Of a stretch of DNA of 64,000 nucleotides, positions 27,903 to 35,725 are shown piece by piece. Position numbers and translations under genes: made by a program. The first letter of the stretch is position 1, and every line of letters begins with the position of its first letter. Below the pieces are notes generated by a model. That model saw only the letters and a program-made list of their open reading frames with translations, searched no databases and was not told the origin of the DNA. Source of the DNA: Nostoc desertorum CM1-VF14 (GTDB lineage Bacteria; Cyanobacteriota; Cyanobacteriia; Cyanobacteriales; Nostocaceae); assembly GCA_019359245.1 (NCBI GenBank), contig JAHHHR010000002.1:124001-188000 (forward strand), in the 5' to 3' direction.

Positions 27903-28675
27903 GCCAAGCTGATAATTCCTGACCATTGAACTTTTTTCTCTTTTTCCCGACGGTAAGAAAAGAAATGCTCTGGAGTTTGGAAAGTACAATAAGGGGCGAT
28001 CGCAATTTGTTCTGCACTAATCCCCATGTTTTCCAGTTGTAAGGTATTCACTCGCCGCACATCTAACCTTACCTTTCCCGGATTAGGATCTTCCAGTAAG
28101 GGTGAATTTGGTAATTCATGCAATGCTTGAACAATTTTTTGTTCGTCATCATCTGGTATAATGCTAGCCCCGATTTCGGCAGCGACCTCTACAGAGACTT
28201 GGTAAACCTCACCAGCGATCGCAGGGCCCATTGCAATGCGTAAATCATCGAGTTTGCTGCCTTGAGATTGTAATCGAGCGATCGCTAAGGGAACAATCTT
28301 CTTGGCAGTCCCCCGCCAGCCTGCGTGTAATGCTGCCACCCGTCCAGTTTTCGCATCTCCAATCAGCACGGGTGTACAATCTGCACTAGCTACCCAAACG
28401 GCTTGTAGGGGCTGCTCACTCATTAAACCATCCGCCGATGCTAAATCCTCCCCAGCAGAGCTTAAGAAGCTTTCAACTTCTTGGGGGGTGAGAACAGTAT
28501 TGCCATGAACCTGCTTTAAGCGATAGACTGATGCCTCTGGTTGCAATACTTCTGTGATAACTTGTGGCGATCGCGGCCAAAACTGCTGGGTAAAGAAGCC
28601 GTGATGCCAACGTTCTAGAATACTACAAGTTAGATAGGGTAGTCCTTCCCAATTGTGCCAGTGCCAAGTGTGCAT
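27899..28675 (-). CDS. YfiH/LACC1 family multicopper-like purine nucleoside phosphorylase
   Basis: Protein of 258 residues of the YfiH (PF02578) family, formerly annotated as polyphenol oxidase and now known in several bacteria as purine nucleoside phosphorylase/adenosine deaminase; a peptidoglycan editing role is also described (PgeF). Zn-binding signatures are visible: the HGN in LKQVHGNTVL, SADCTPVLI, and LHAGWRGT. It ends with the family Y-R-R-E-K segment. The ATG at 28673-28675 is chosen over the TTG two codons earlier. Convergent with the SGNH gene; divergent from birA. Confidence 0.88.
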   Translation of the reverse strand: MHTWHWHNWEGLPYLTCSILERWHHGFFTQQFWPRSPQVITEVLQPEASVYRLKQVHGNTVLTPQEVESFLSSAGEDLASADGLMSEQPLQAVWVASADCTPVLIGDAKTGRVAALHAGWRGTAKKIVPLAIARLQSQGSKLDDLRIAMGPAIAGEVYQVSVEVAAEIGASIIPDDDEQKIVQALHELPNSPLLEDPNPGKVRLDVRRVNTLQLENMGISAEQIAIAPYCTFQTPEHFFSYRREKEKKVQWSGIISLA

Positions 28676-28752
28676 CTTCAACCAAACCTAAACAGAAATC
28701 ACTCATTAGCCAATCAATGCTAACTTGAACAACGGAATTTGGGTTAATTGCT

Positions 28753-29571
28753 GTGGGATTTAATCTGCAAAAATTGGAAGCAGCCTTGAAAGCAGGGCAA
28801 AAGTATACATATTTACCATTTTCCCTCCACTTTTTTGAAAGCGTCTCCTCAACTAACCAAACCCTCTGGAACTTACTCAACCAAGGAGCTATTTCAGGAA
28901 CAGTAGTAATTGCAACTGTGCAATCTGCTGGACGGGGACAATGGGGACGCGAGTGGATTTCTCCAGTTGGGGGATTATATCTTTCCGTGGCAATTTCTTT
29001 CGATCACAAAATAGAGGCTACTGAAAGTTACCAGCTAACCTTCGCTACTGCTTGGGGAATTGCGTCTCAATTGCGCCAGCGCGGTGTAGATGTTGGGATA
29101 AAATGGCCCAATGATTTGGTTTTAAATGGTCGCAAACTAGGCGGCATTTTGACAGAAACAAAAGTAAACAAAGGACAAATCACCCAAGCAGTAATTGGTG
29201 TTGGTATTAACTGGACAAACCCAGTACCCGAAACTGGAATAAATCTGGAATCGTGGCAAGCTTTGCAAGATTTCAGATCAATTTCTTGTCTGGAAATGCT
29301 CACCTCTATCGTCTTACTGGGAATAGAATCCGGTATGGAGTGCCTTGCCAAAGAAGGAATAAAGGTACTGTTGTCTCGCTATTTAGATTTGCTTACAAAC
29401 ATGGGTGATCGGGTGTACATCAATAATATTTCAGGTACAGTAGTTGGGGTAACTCCTCAAGGAAATTTACGAGTTGATTTGGAAACAGAGGATACAAAAC
29501 AACTAATTACACCGGAAATTTATATTGAACCCGGTACAATCAGTTTGGGGTACCATAAATCTTCCGTTTAA
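28753..29571 (+). CDS. birA: BirA, biotin-[acetyl-CoA-carboxylase] ligase (no repressor domain)
   Basis: Protein of 272 residues. Catalytic-core motifs: SSTNQTLW near 33-40, the ATP/biotin loop GRGQWGREW at about 60-68, and KWPNDLVLNGRKLGGIL near 117-133. The C-terminal SH3-like cap is present. No N-terminal helix-turn-helix is found, so it should biotinylate carboxylase carrier protein without acting as the repressor seen in E. coli BirA. It starts at GTG 28753, since no ATG fits ahead of the first conserved segment. Confidence 0.93.
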   Translation: MGFNLQKLEAALKAGQKYTYLPFSLHFFESVSSTNQTLWNLLNQGAISGTVVIATVQSAGRGQWGREWISPVGGLYLSVAISFDHKIEATESYQLTFATAWGIASQLRQRGVDVGIKWPNDLVLNGRKLGGILTETKVNKGQITQAVIGVGINWTNPVPETGINLESWQALQDFRSISCLEMLTSIVLLGIESGMECLAKEGIKVLLSRYLDLLTNMGDRVYINNISGTVVGVTPQGNLRVDLETEDTKQLITPEIYIEPGTISLGYHKSSV

Positions 29572-29666
29572 ATTTGAGGTTTGTTCAAAATTTCGCTCTT
29601 TTCTTTGGGCAAGACAAACCACTAGCATCATCTCTTTAGGCTAATTACACACAACTGAGAGAACAA

Positions 29667-31220
29667 ATGACGCAGCGCAATAATTCTGCCCATCATCGTT
29701 TGCATTACTTATGGCAGCAAGGTCTAACAAAAAAACGTTTTGCCTCAACACTACCAGCCCAGAGCCTCTGTTGGCTGAGTAGCGTCAGCCTCCTTAGCGG
29801 CGGCTTTGTGTTTGCTCAAACGGAAACACAAATAGACAACATAGTTCCCACAGTTGAAAATTTCCAGCCAACAGCGGTTACAAACCCAATTAAAAAACAG
29901 ACTGTTGCACCCGAAGCAGCTCAAGCGCAACCGGAATTTTCCCAACGGCGAACCACACTCAGACAAAGATTACGCAAGCCAGAGGTTGCTAAATCAAAAC
30001 AGCCAGTTAGGCAGGCTACACCCAAAATCGAAGCTGCTGAACCTGTTGTTATTATCAGACAGTCAAAACCCAAAGTAGAAGCTTCCCAGGTTACTCCTGC
30101 AAGGGTAAGACAGGAAAAACCCAATACCCCTGTCCGCTCTTTACCTGAAAAACTCCCAGAAGTTGCTCAACCATCAAATAACTCGAACAGCGCTGTCAGT
30201 GCAACGGCCGGGAAAACCAAGGATTATAGTAACGCCTATATTGATCCTAATAGTTATGACAGTGGTGCCACAGCTACTTATCAAGCACCAAATTCCGTAA
30301 TTCTTACAGAACGCTCCAGTGGTTGTCGAGCCATTTTGCCGTCAGGACAAAGCGTATTAGGCGGCGTTTGCGCTAAAGCACCGCAAAGAAGTGTAGCTAA
30401 TTCTAATGGTAAAGCACCTAATTGGCTTAAAAGAAGTCAAAACGCACAATTACCAGTAGTTCCACCCGTGCGGCAAATTGCAACTACTGGCAACACCAGC
30501 AGATGGCGTGCTGCTCAAAGTGGTTCTAGCGGTGTCAGCAAGAGTGCATTTCGCCCTAATCGGTTTATCCCGAGTCCCGGTGAATTTAGCCCCACAAGAG
30601 TGAGTGCAACTCCCATCGCACCCCTTGGTGGAACTTTACCGCCACCAATGGCAGATGGCAACATTGCACCCCGCCCCAGCAACGTAGCTTATGACTTCTC
30701 CCTAGCATCTGTATTACCGCAAATCCCCTACGTGGGGAGAGTCGCCTATAGTGGTACGGGAATGATGTATCCACTATCTATTCCCGCTTCCATTACTTCT
30801 GTATTTGGTTGGCGAGTTCATCCAATTACAGGTAATCAACGTTTCCATGCTGGTACAGACTTAGGTGCGCCTGCCGGTACGCCAGTTTTGGCAGCTGCTG
30901 CTGGTCAAGTGGAAACAGCTAACTGGTTAGGCGGTTATGGTTTAACCGTTACCCTGAATCACAAATCGGCTCAACAAACTCTCTACGGTCATATGTCAGA
31001 AATCTTTGTTCAACCCGGTCAGTGGGTAGAACCTGGAACTGTCATTGGGCGAGTTGGTAGCACCGGCAACTCTACAGGTCCTCACTTGCACTTTGAAGTC
31101 CGTCACTTGTCACCGAATGGGTGGGTTGCTACTGACCCAGGCGTGCAGTTACAAAGCGGCCTCAGTCAGTTAGTGCTAGGCTCACAAACCACTCAGGTAA
31201 GCCAAAAACCAGGAAGTTAG
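29667..31220 (+). CDS. Secreted M23 (LytM/NlpD-type) metallopeptidase
   Basis: Protein of 517 residues. A hydrophobic export segment is at about 28-50. A long Pro/Gln/Thr-rich low-complexity region fills about 55-330. The C-terminal M23 domain (about 365-490) has all zinc ligands: His394 and Asp398 in HAGTDLGAP, and His473/His475 in PHLHFEVR. It either cleaves peptidoglycan cross-links or activates amidases. It stands alone, followed by a hairpin-forming repeat that may terminate it. The start ATG at 29667 follows GAGAG. Confidence 0.92.
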   Translation: MTQRNNSAHHRLHYLWQQGLTKKRFASTLPAQSLCWLSSVSLLSGGFVFAQTETQIDNIVPTVENFQPTAVTNPIKKQTVAPEAAQAQPEFSQRRTTLRQRLRKPEVAKSKQPVRQATPKIEAAEPVVIIRQSKPKVEASQVTPARVRQEKPNTPVRSLPEKLPEVAQPSNNSNSAVSATAGKTKDYSNAYIDPNSYDSGATATYQAPNSVILTERSSGCRAILPSGQSVLGGVCAKAPQRSVANSNGKAPNWLKRSQNAQLPVVPPVRQIATTGNTSRWRAAQSGSSGVSKSAFRPNRFIPSPGEFSPTRVSATPIAPLGGTLPPPMADGNIAPRPSNVAYDFSLASVLPQIPYVGRVAYSGTGMMYPLSIPASITSVFGWRVHPITGNQRFHAGTDLGAPAGTPVLAAAAGQVETANWLGGYGLTVTLNHKSAQQTLYGHMSEIFVQPGQWVEPGTVIGRVGSTGNSTGPHLHFEVRHLSPNGWVATDPGVQLQSGLSQLVLGSQTTQVSQKPGS

Positions 31221-31297
31221 AAGAAAGTTAGGAGTGAGGAGTGAAGAGTTATGAATTTAAAACTCCTAACTCCTAACTTCTAACTTCTAACTTTTTT
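31213..31297. repeat. TTAGGAG-type short tandem repeats forming a hairpin between convergent genes
   Basis: Heptamer-like runs (GTTAGGAGT and relatives) on the left are mirrored by ACTCCTAACTT runs on the right. AAGTTAGGAGT at 31225-31235 pairs perfectly with ACTCCTAACTT at 31269-31279, and a T6 run follows near 31291. It sits between the convergent M23 peptidase and ribE genes, so it may serve as their terminator. Similar arrays occur at 22029-22057, 32825-32891 and 47553-47580. Confidence 0.7.
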
Positions 31298-31299
31298 AG

Positions 31300-31977
31300 T
31301 TACAAATACCCGTGTTCTGCTAAGAATGCGGGTGTAATGCCATCCATACTAGTTTCATCAGTGGTGGTGTGTGAGCTTCCAGGGTCAAGGAATTTTTCAA
31401 CGTATTTGCCGAGAATATCCCCTTCTAGATTTACCAAACTCCCAGAAACCAAATAGCGAAGATTTGTCTCGGCGTATGTGAGGGGAATTACTGCCACCTT
31501 GAATTGAGACAGTTCTGGTTCATATGCGGCTACTGTGAGACTGATGCCATTGACAGCTATGCTACCTTTAGGGACAATGTACCGTGCGATCGCCTCGGAT
31601 GCAATAAAGGTCATTTCCCAAGAACTAGCCGTTTGTTCTGCCACTAGCAATCGACCGATGCCGTCTACATGACCCATCACAAAATGACCGCCAACTTTAC
31701 TGCCTACCCTTAGCGACGCTTCTAAATTGACATACCTTTGTTGCGTTTGCTCACCTCCCAACGTCGTGCGGCGTAGAGTTTCCGGTGAAGCCGTGGCGAT
31801 AAACCCATCTTTTAAAACTTTTTCTACTGTCAGGCAAACGCCATCTACTGCAACACTGTCACCATAAGCCAAATCTTGCATAATTACTTCACCCGGTTGG
31901 CTGACACAAGTAATTTGCCAAGAATCGCCCCCCAAGGGTTCCATCGTTCCTAATGCCTGGATTAATCCTGTAAACAC
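31300..31977 (-). CDS. ribE: RibE, riboflavin synthase alpha chain
   Basis: Protein of 225 residues made of two homologous lumazine-binding barrels. The N-terminus is the invariant MFTGLIQALGTM. Each barrel has the signature DSVAVDGVCLTV (about 40-51) and GSIAVNGISLTV (about 139-150), and the VGGHFVMGHVDG segment lies between. It converts two 6,7-dimethyl-8-ribityllumazine molecules to riboflavin. The C-terminus (about 25 residues, SSHTTTDETS...) extends past the usual end. No FMN riboswitch is seen upstream. Confidence 0.95.
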   Translation of the reverse strand: MFTGLIQALGTMEPLGGDSWQITCVSQPGEVIMQDLAYGDSVAVDGVCLTVEKVLKDGFIATASPETLRRTTLGGEQTQQRYVNLEASLRVGSKVGGHFVMGHVDGIGRLLVAEQTASSWEMTFIASEAIARYIVPKGSIAVNGISLTVAAYEPELSQFKVAVIPLTYAETNLRYLVSGSLVNLEGDILGKYVEKFLDPGSSHTTTDETSMDGITPAFLAEHGYL

Positions 31978-32317
31978 GGCTTTTTTGTCAAACTATCTCT
32001 ATTTATTGCCTATTTTTGCTTGAAATCAATTGGTATTTATCACATAAATCTCCAACATTCAAGTATATTTTCTGACTTTTTTTCGTATAGGAATATTAAC
32101 ACATTAGCATCCTTCACAAGGCATACTTGGGTAAGAAGGTTATTGTCTAAGAAGACCAATTTGACTTACTCTGGTTTTCACCACAAGTTCGGAGTTTAAT
32201 AGAAGCAATTATAGAGAACGAATGCTTATGTTTATTACTGTCAAAAAACCGCCTAAAAAGGAGTGCTATTTGTTACACAGCATCCAAGGCTTTCAAAGCA
32301 TTGTAGAGGCTTAGGCA
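31978..32317. other. Divergent intergenic region, ribE / bifunctional nuclease
   Basis: AT-rich gap of 340 bp between divergently oriented genes, so it must hold two promoters. No convincing repeat, hairpin, riboswitch or small gene was found in it. Confidence 0.4.
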
Positions 32318-32815
32318 ATGATTGAAATGAAAGTCGCTGGCATAGCATTAGATGCCATAACCCGCAGCCCAATCGTCCTTTTGAAAGATTCTTCAGATCG
32401 GCGGGCTTTGCCAATTTACATCGGTCAGGAACAGGCTAGGGCAATTATGGGTGCGCTAGAGAATCAGAAGCCTCCCAGACCCTTAACCCACGACCTGATT
32501 GTGAATATTCTAGAGACTTGGAACATGACTCTAGAAAAAGTGATTATTCATTCCCTGCAAAAGGATACATTTTATGCAGCCTTAATCGTCCAGCAAGGCG
32601 AGGTCAAAAAAGAAATTGATGCGCGTCCTAGTGATGCGATCGCTATTGCCCTCCGCACAAATACTCCTATTTGGGTAATGGAAGAAGTGATTGCTGATGC
32701 TTCTATCCCTGTTGATCGTGATGCAGATGAAGCCGAACAGCAAGCCTTCCGTGAATTTATTTCCAATCTCCGTCCTGAAGATTTGATCAAGCGCTTTGGT
32801 AATGACGACAGCTAA
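32318..32815 (+). CDS. Bifunctional nuclease (DUF151/BFN) family protein
   Basis: Protein of 165 residues matching the BFN family. Characteristic segments: VLLKDSSDRRALPIYIGQEQA and RPSDAIAIALRTNTPIWV. Plant relatives have DNase and RNase activity, and a mycobacterial relative has been crystallised; the cyanobacterial role is not defined. An acidic C-terminal tail (DRDADEAEQQA) follows the domain. Transcribed alone, it is followed immediately by a TTAGGAG inverted repeat that may end the transcript. Confidence 0.9.
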   Translation: MIEMKVAGIALDAITRSPIVLLKDSSDRRALPIYIGQEQARAIMGALENQKPPRPLTHDLIVNILETWNMTLEKVIIHSLQKDTFYAALIVQQGEVKKEIDARPSDAIAIALRTNTPIWVMEEVIADASIPVDRDADEAEQQAFREFISNLRPEDLIKRFGNDDS

Positions 32816-32824
32816 AAAAGTTAT

Positions 32825-32891
32825 GAGTTAGGAGTTAGGAGCTATGAATTACTTCTTCCAACTCCTAACTCCTAACTTCTAACTCCTAACT
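32825..32891. repeat. TTAGGAG inverted repeat between bifunctional nuclease and aldo/keto reductase
   Basis: A 15-base perfect stem: GTTAGGAGTTAGGAG at 32827-32841 and its complement at 32862-32876, loop of 20 bases, with further copies of the heptamer out to 32891. Same family as the arrays at 31213-31297 and 47553-47580. Confidence 0.75.
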
Positions 32892-32902
32892 CTTTGTTAA
32901 AG

Positions 32903-34033
32903 ATGCAATACCGACGTTTTGGGAAAACGAATCTGCGCCTCTCCGTTTTTTCTCTAGGAACAATGCGCTACTTGGCTTCTTTTGAAAATGCTCACCAAAC
33001 CATTGAACAAGCCTTAGCGTTAGGAATTAATCATCTAGAAACTGCCAGGGGTTACGGCAAAAGTGAGGAGTATCTTGGTAGGGCATTAAAAGCTGGGTTG
33101 TCAGTACCCCGAACGAGGCTTCACATCACTACCAAAATCTCAGCGACAGCAGATGCTGACACCATGCGTCGGTGCATCGACGAATCTCTAGAACGATTAC
33201 AGCTAGATTATTTGGATTGCTTGGGAGTTCATGGCTTGAACACTTGGCAACATTTAGAGTGGGTGCAAGCCAAAAATGGCTGTATGCAAGCCGTAGAGGA
33301 AGCTGTTGCTGATGGTCGAGTGCGACACGTTGGTTTTTCCACCCACGGCCCATTAGAGTTAATTCAGGCAGTAATCAATACAGATTTTTTTGAATTTGTC
33401 TATCTGCATTATTACTATTTTTTCCAACGGCACGCACCAGCGATTCAACTAGCTGCCGATAAGGACATGGGCATTTTTATAATCTCCCCTGCTGACAAGG
33501 GAGGACGCCTATACACACCACCCCAAACCCTAAAAGACCTGTGTTACCCGTATTTACCCTTAGAGTTAAATTATCGATTTTTACTTTCTGACAACCGTAT
33601 TACTACTTTGAGTATAGGGCCAGCAAACCCAGATGAACTGAGGGAACCTTTGCAAGTCGCTGACGATGATGGAGAGTTAACATCAGCAGAAATTTCTGCT
33701 TTCCAGAGGTTAGAAAATCACCAAAAAGTTACTTTGGAAGCTGATAAGTGTAGCCAGTGTTATGCTTGTTTGCCCTGTCCAGAAAATATCAATATTCCAG
33801 AGGTTTTGCGGTTACGTAATCTTGTAGTAGCATACGACATGAAAGATTATGGGCAATATCGTTACGGAATGTTTGAAAATGCCGGTCACTGGTTCCCTGG
33901 AATGAAAGCCAATCGGTGTACGGAATGCGGTGACTGTTTGCCTCGGTGTCCAGAAAAGTTAGATATTCCAGCTTTATTGGAAGATGCTCACCAAAAATTA
34001 AGTGGGAAAGTAGGTAGGAGATTGTGGGGATGA
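32903..34033 (+). CDS. Aldo/keto reductase with C-terminal 4Fe-4S ferredoxin domain
   Basis: Protein of 376 residues. The AKR barrel starts MQYRRFGKTNLRLSVFSLGT, with catalytic-type residues in ETARGYGKSEEYLG (Tyr), ITTKIS (Lys) and GVHGLN (His). The C-terminal domain carries two 4Fe-4S cysteine sets: Cys283/286/289/292 and Cys339/342/345/349. This architecture occurs in many bacteria and suggests that ferredoxin-type clusters, not only NADPH, feed electrons to the barrel. Substrate unknown. Start ATG 32903 is chosen over the TTG at 32894. A strong terminator is 137 bp downstream. Confidence 0.9.
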   Translation: MQYRRFGKTNLRLSVFSLGTMRYLASFENAHQTIEQALALGINHLETARGYGKSEEYLGRALKAGLSVPRTRLHITTKISATADADTMRRCIDESLERLQLDYLDCLGVHGLNTWQHLEWVQAKNGCMQAVEEAVADGRVRHVGFSTHGPLELIQAVINTDFFEFVYLHYYYFFQRHAPAIQLAADKDMGIFIISPADKGGRLYTPPQTLKDLCYPYLPLELNYRFLLSDNRITTLSIGPANPDELREPLQVADDDGELTSAEISAFQRLENHQKVTLEADKCSQCYACLPCPENINIPEVLRLRNLVVAYDMKDYGQYRYGMFENAGHWFPGMKANRCTECGDCLPRCPEKLDIPALLEDAHQKLSGKVGRRLWG

Positions 34034-34042
34034 AAATGTAAA

Positions 34043-34066
34043 CAGAATTCAGAATTCTGAATTCTG
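34043..34066. repeat. Perfect 24-bp palindrome with three GAATTC sites
   Basis: Ten bases after the aldo/keto reductase stop lies a perfect 24-bp palindrome made of overlapping CAGAATTC and GAATTCTG units. On RNA it would fold into an AT-rich hairpin. It may be a degenerate short tandem repeat. Confidence 0.7.
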
Positions 34067-34169
34067 AATATCCGTTAAGGGACTTCCAGAAAATAAAATC
34101 TACAGATATAGAGCTTATATCAGCGTAACTCCTAATATTATTAAAATGATAATTATTAATGATGAGGGA

Positions 34170-34205
34170 GGGAGAGATTGGCAACGGCAATCTCTCCCTT
34201 TTTTT
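34170..34205 (+). terminator. Rho-independent terminator downstream of the aldo/keto reductase
   Basis: An 11-bp perfect stem, GGGAGAGATTG (34170-34180) and CAATCTCTCCC (34188-34198), loop GCAACGG, followed at once by seven T (34199-34205). This is the clearest intrinsic terminator in the window, oriented to end + strand transcripts. Confidence 0.92.
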
Positions 34206-34303
34206 AGTAAATTCATGGTAATTCGATCTTGCGATGTTTGAGATGTAAATAGGTGATTCCAAAGGGCTTTTTTATTACTTTTCAAACATCATCTCACGGT
34301 TAG

Positions 34304-35023
34304 CTATACAGGAGTCGCAGTCAGGCTGTAGTTGATCGGGTCGCCGGAGAATTGATAGACCTGGACAAAGTAGTTATCACCAGGATTCAAAAAATTGGTG
34401 ATTACATCATTTGAGCCGGAACCAAAAGATGAAATGGTAATGACCTCGCCAGAATCAACCACTAAATTGTTATTAATATCCTGAATAAGTCGGAGATCAG
34501 GATCAACAGACTCGACCGGATCGAGGGTAAACGTGAAACTGCCAGCCGTGTTCACAACAAAATTATAGATATCAGAGGTATCATTGTTGCTCAAGGAGTC
34601 ATTAAAGCTTGTGAAACTCGTTAGAGAGCCAACTAGGACATCGCTGGGCAGGAGGTTACTAGCTGAACGAAAGGTAGTGGTTGATAGGCTCAAATCATAA
34701 TTACTATTGTTACCAGAAAACCGATTAACTTCAGCTACGTAAGCTCCTGCCACCTGGTTTGCAATGTTAATTGAATCATCTGAGGTGCCACCACGAGATG
34801 AAGTAGCAAGCTGTGTGTCACCAGTATCAACAATCCCATTACCGTTAAAGTCCTGGAATACACTGACATCAATATCAGCGCTCAAGCCCGTGAGAGCCAC
34901 GTTGATGTTACCGCTACTAGCTAGGCTGAAACTAAAGGTGTCTTGGGGGTCACTGTCGCCAACAAAGTTATTGACAATGATTGGGTTACCACTGAGTGTA
35001 CCAAGGCTAAATTCTGCTGCCAT
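34304..35023 (-). CDS. Protein with two PPC (pre-peptidase C-terminal) repeats
   Basis: Protein of 239 residues with two similar halves (about 8-112 and 125-237). Each half has a PPC-type beta-sandwich pattern: D-T/I-F/Y-x-F followed by a D-x-N-x-N-x-x-D-x-G-D/E calcium-loop-like segment (DFNGNGIVDTGD; DINNNLVVDSGE), then Y-x-V-x-V-x-x-F-S-G. No signal peptide or catalytic domain is seen, although such domains usually occur on secreted proteins. Start ATG at 35021-35023. The gene and its upstream region are bracketed by an imperfect direct repeat (34075-34157 and 35505-35556), suggesting past insertion or duplication. Confidence 0.8.
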   Translation of the reverse strand: MAAEFSLGTLSGNPIIVNNFVGDSDPQDTFSFSLASSGNINVALTGLSADIDVSVFQDFNGNGIVDTGDTQLATSSRGGTSDDSINIANQVAGAYVAEVNRFSGNNSNYDLSLSTTTFRSASNLLPSDVLVGSLTSFTSFNDSLSNNDTSDIYNFVVNTAGSFTFTLDPVESVDPDLRLIQDINNNLVVDSGEVITISSFGSGSNDVITNFLNPGDNYFVQVYQFSGDPINYSLTATPV

Positions 35024-35725
35024 TTTCTTACTTCCTTAGATATTCTAAGTGAATTTTTGATACAAAATGCGAGGCAGATAGAAAAACCAAGGGAGCAATG
35101 CTCCAGATTTTAATCGGGTTTTCATTCACAGTTACATAGCTATTTTCTTAATAAAAATAGTTATTTCGCTGCTATGCTCCTGGTGGCCCATACACTACTA
35201 AATAGGTGATTTATACGCCTAATTTTTAGCACCTTACTTTGGAGCACTGCTCCCGCTAACTAAAATGTTAGCTATAAAGCTATAGAATCTATCCAACTAT
35301 TTTAAAATTCTTTACTTCTTTTTATAAAATGTGCTTGAAAAGCACTATTTTTTGTTTTTAGCTCTCAATTAACTTAAGCTTTAAAGCACAGAATTTCAAT
35401 CTATAAATAAACAGTTATTCTTTTTCCAAAAATTAATAATTACTCAATGCTTTAACTATCTTTACTATTGCTCACTTACCCTCAATACCCCTGAATGAAA
35501 TCGATAAGAGGCTTCCAAAAAATAAAGTATACAAATAGTAAAAATGATAATTATTCTAATTATCTGTTTTCTTATCGAAGTCTCTAACTTAAACATGGGA
35601 GTCATCACGCAGTCGTAGACTTCTCATTCTGACCTCTGGTTTCTGAGTTATTTATTGGTAAAATTTATAAAGATAAATAAAGTCAGGAAGATCCGCCCAA
35701 GCTGGGGTATCTCGCGGCAAGAAAG
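35024..35725. other. Divergent intergenic region, PPC protein / ABC exporter
   Basis: AT-rich gap of about 700 bp. It holds two copies of the palindrome GGAGCAnTGCTCC (35092-35104 and 35241-35253). A 100-bp element at 35289-35388 is repeated at 49721-49820, and 35505-35556 resembles 34075-34157 on the other side of the PPC gene. No gene is seen. Confidence 0.7.
35289..35388. repeat. 100-bp dispersed intergenic element, copy 1
   Basis: AT-rich 100-bp segment aligning end to end, with roughly 80% identity by eye, to 49721-49820. The shared core includes TAAAATGTGCTTGAAAA and the CTTAAGCTT end. Neither copy codes for protein. It lies between the divergent PPC and ABC-exporter genes. Confidence 0.8.
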
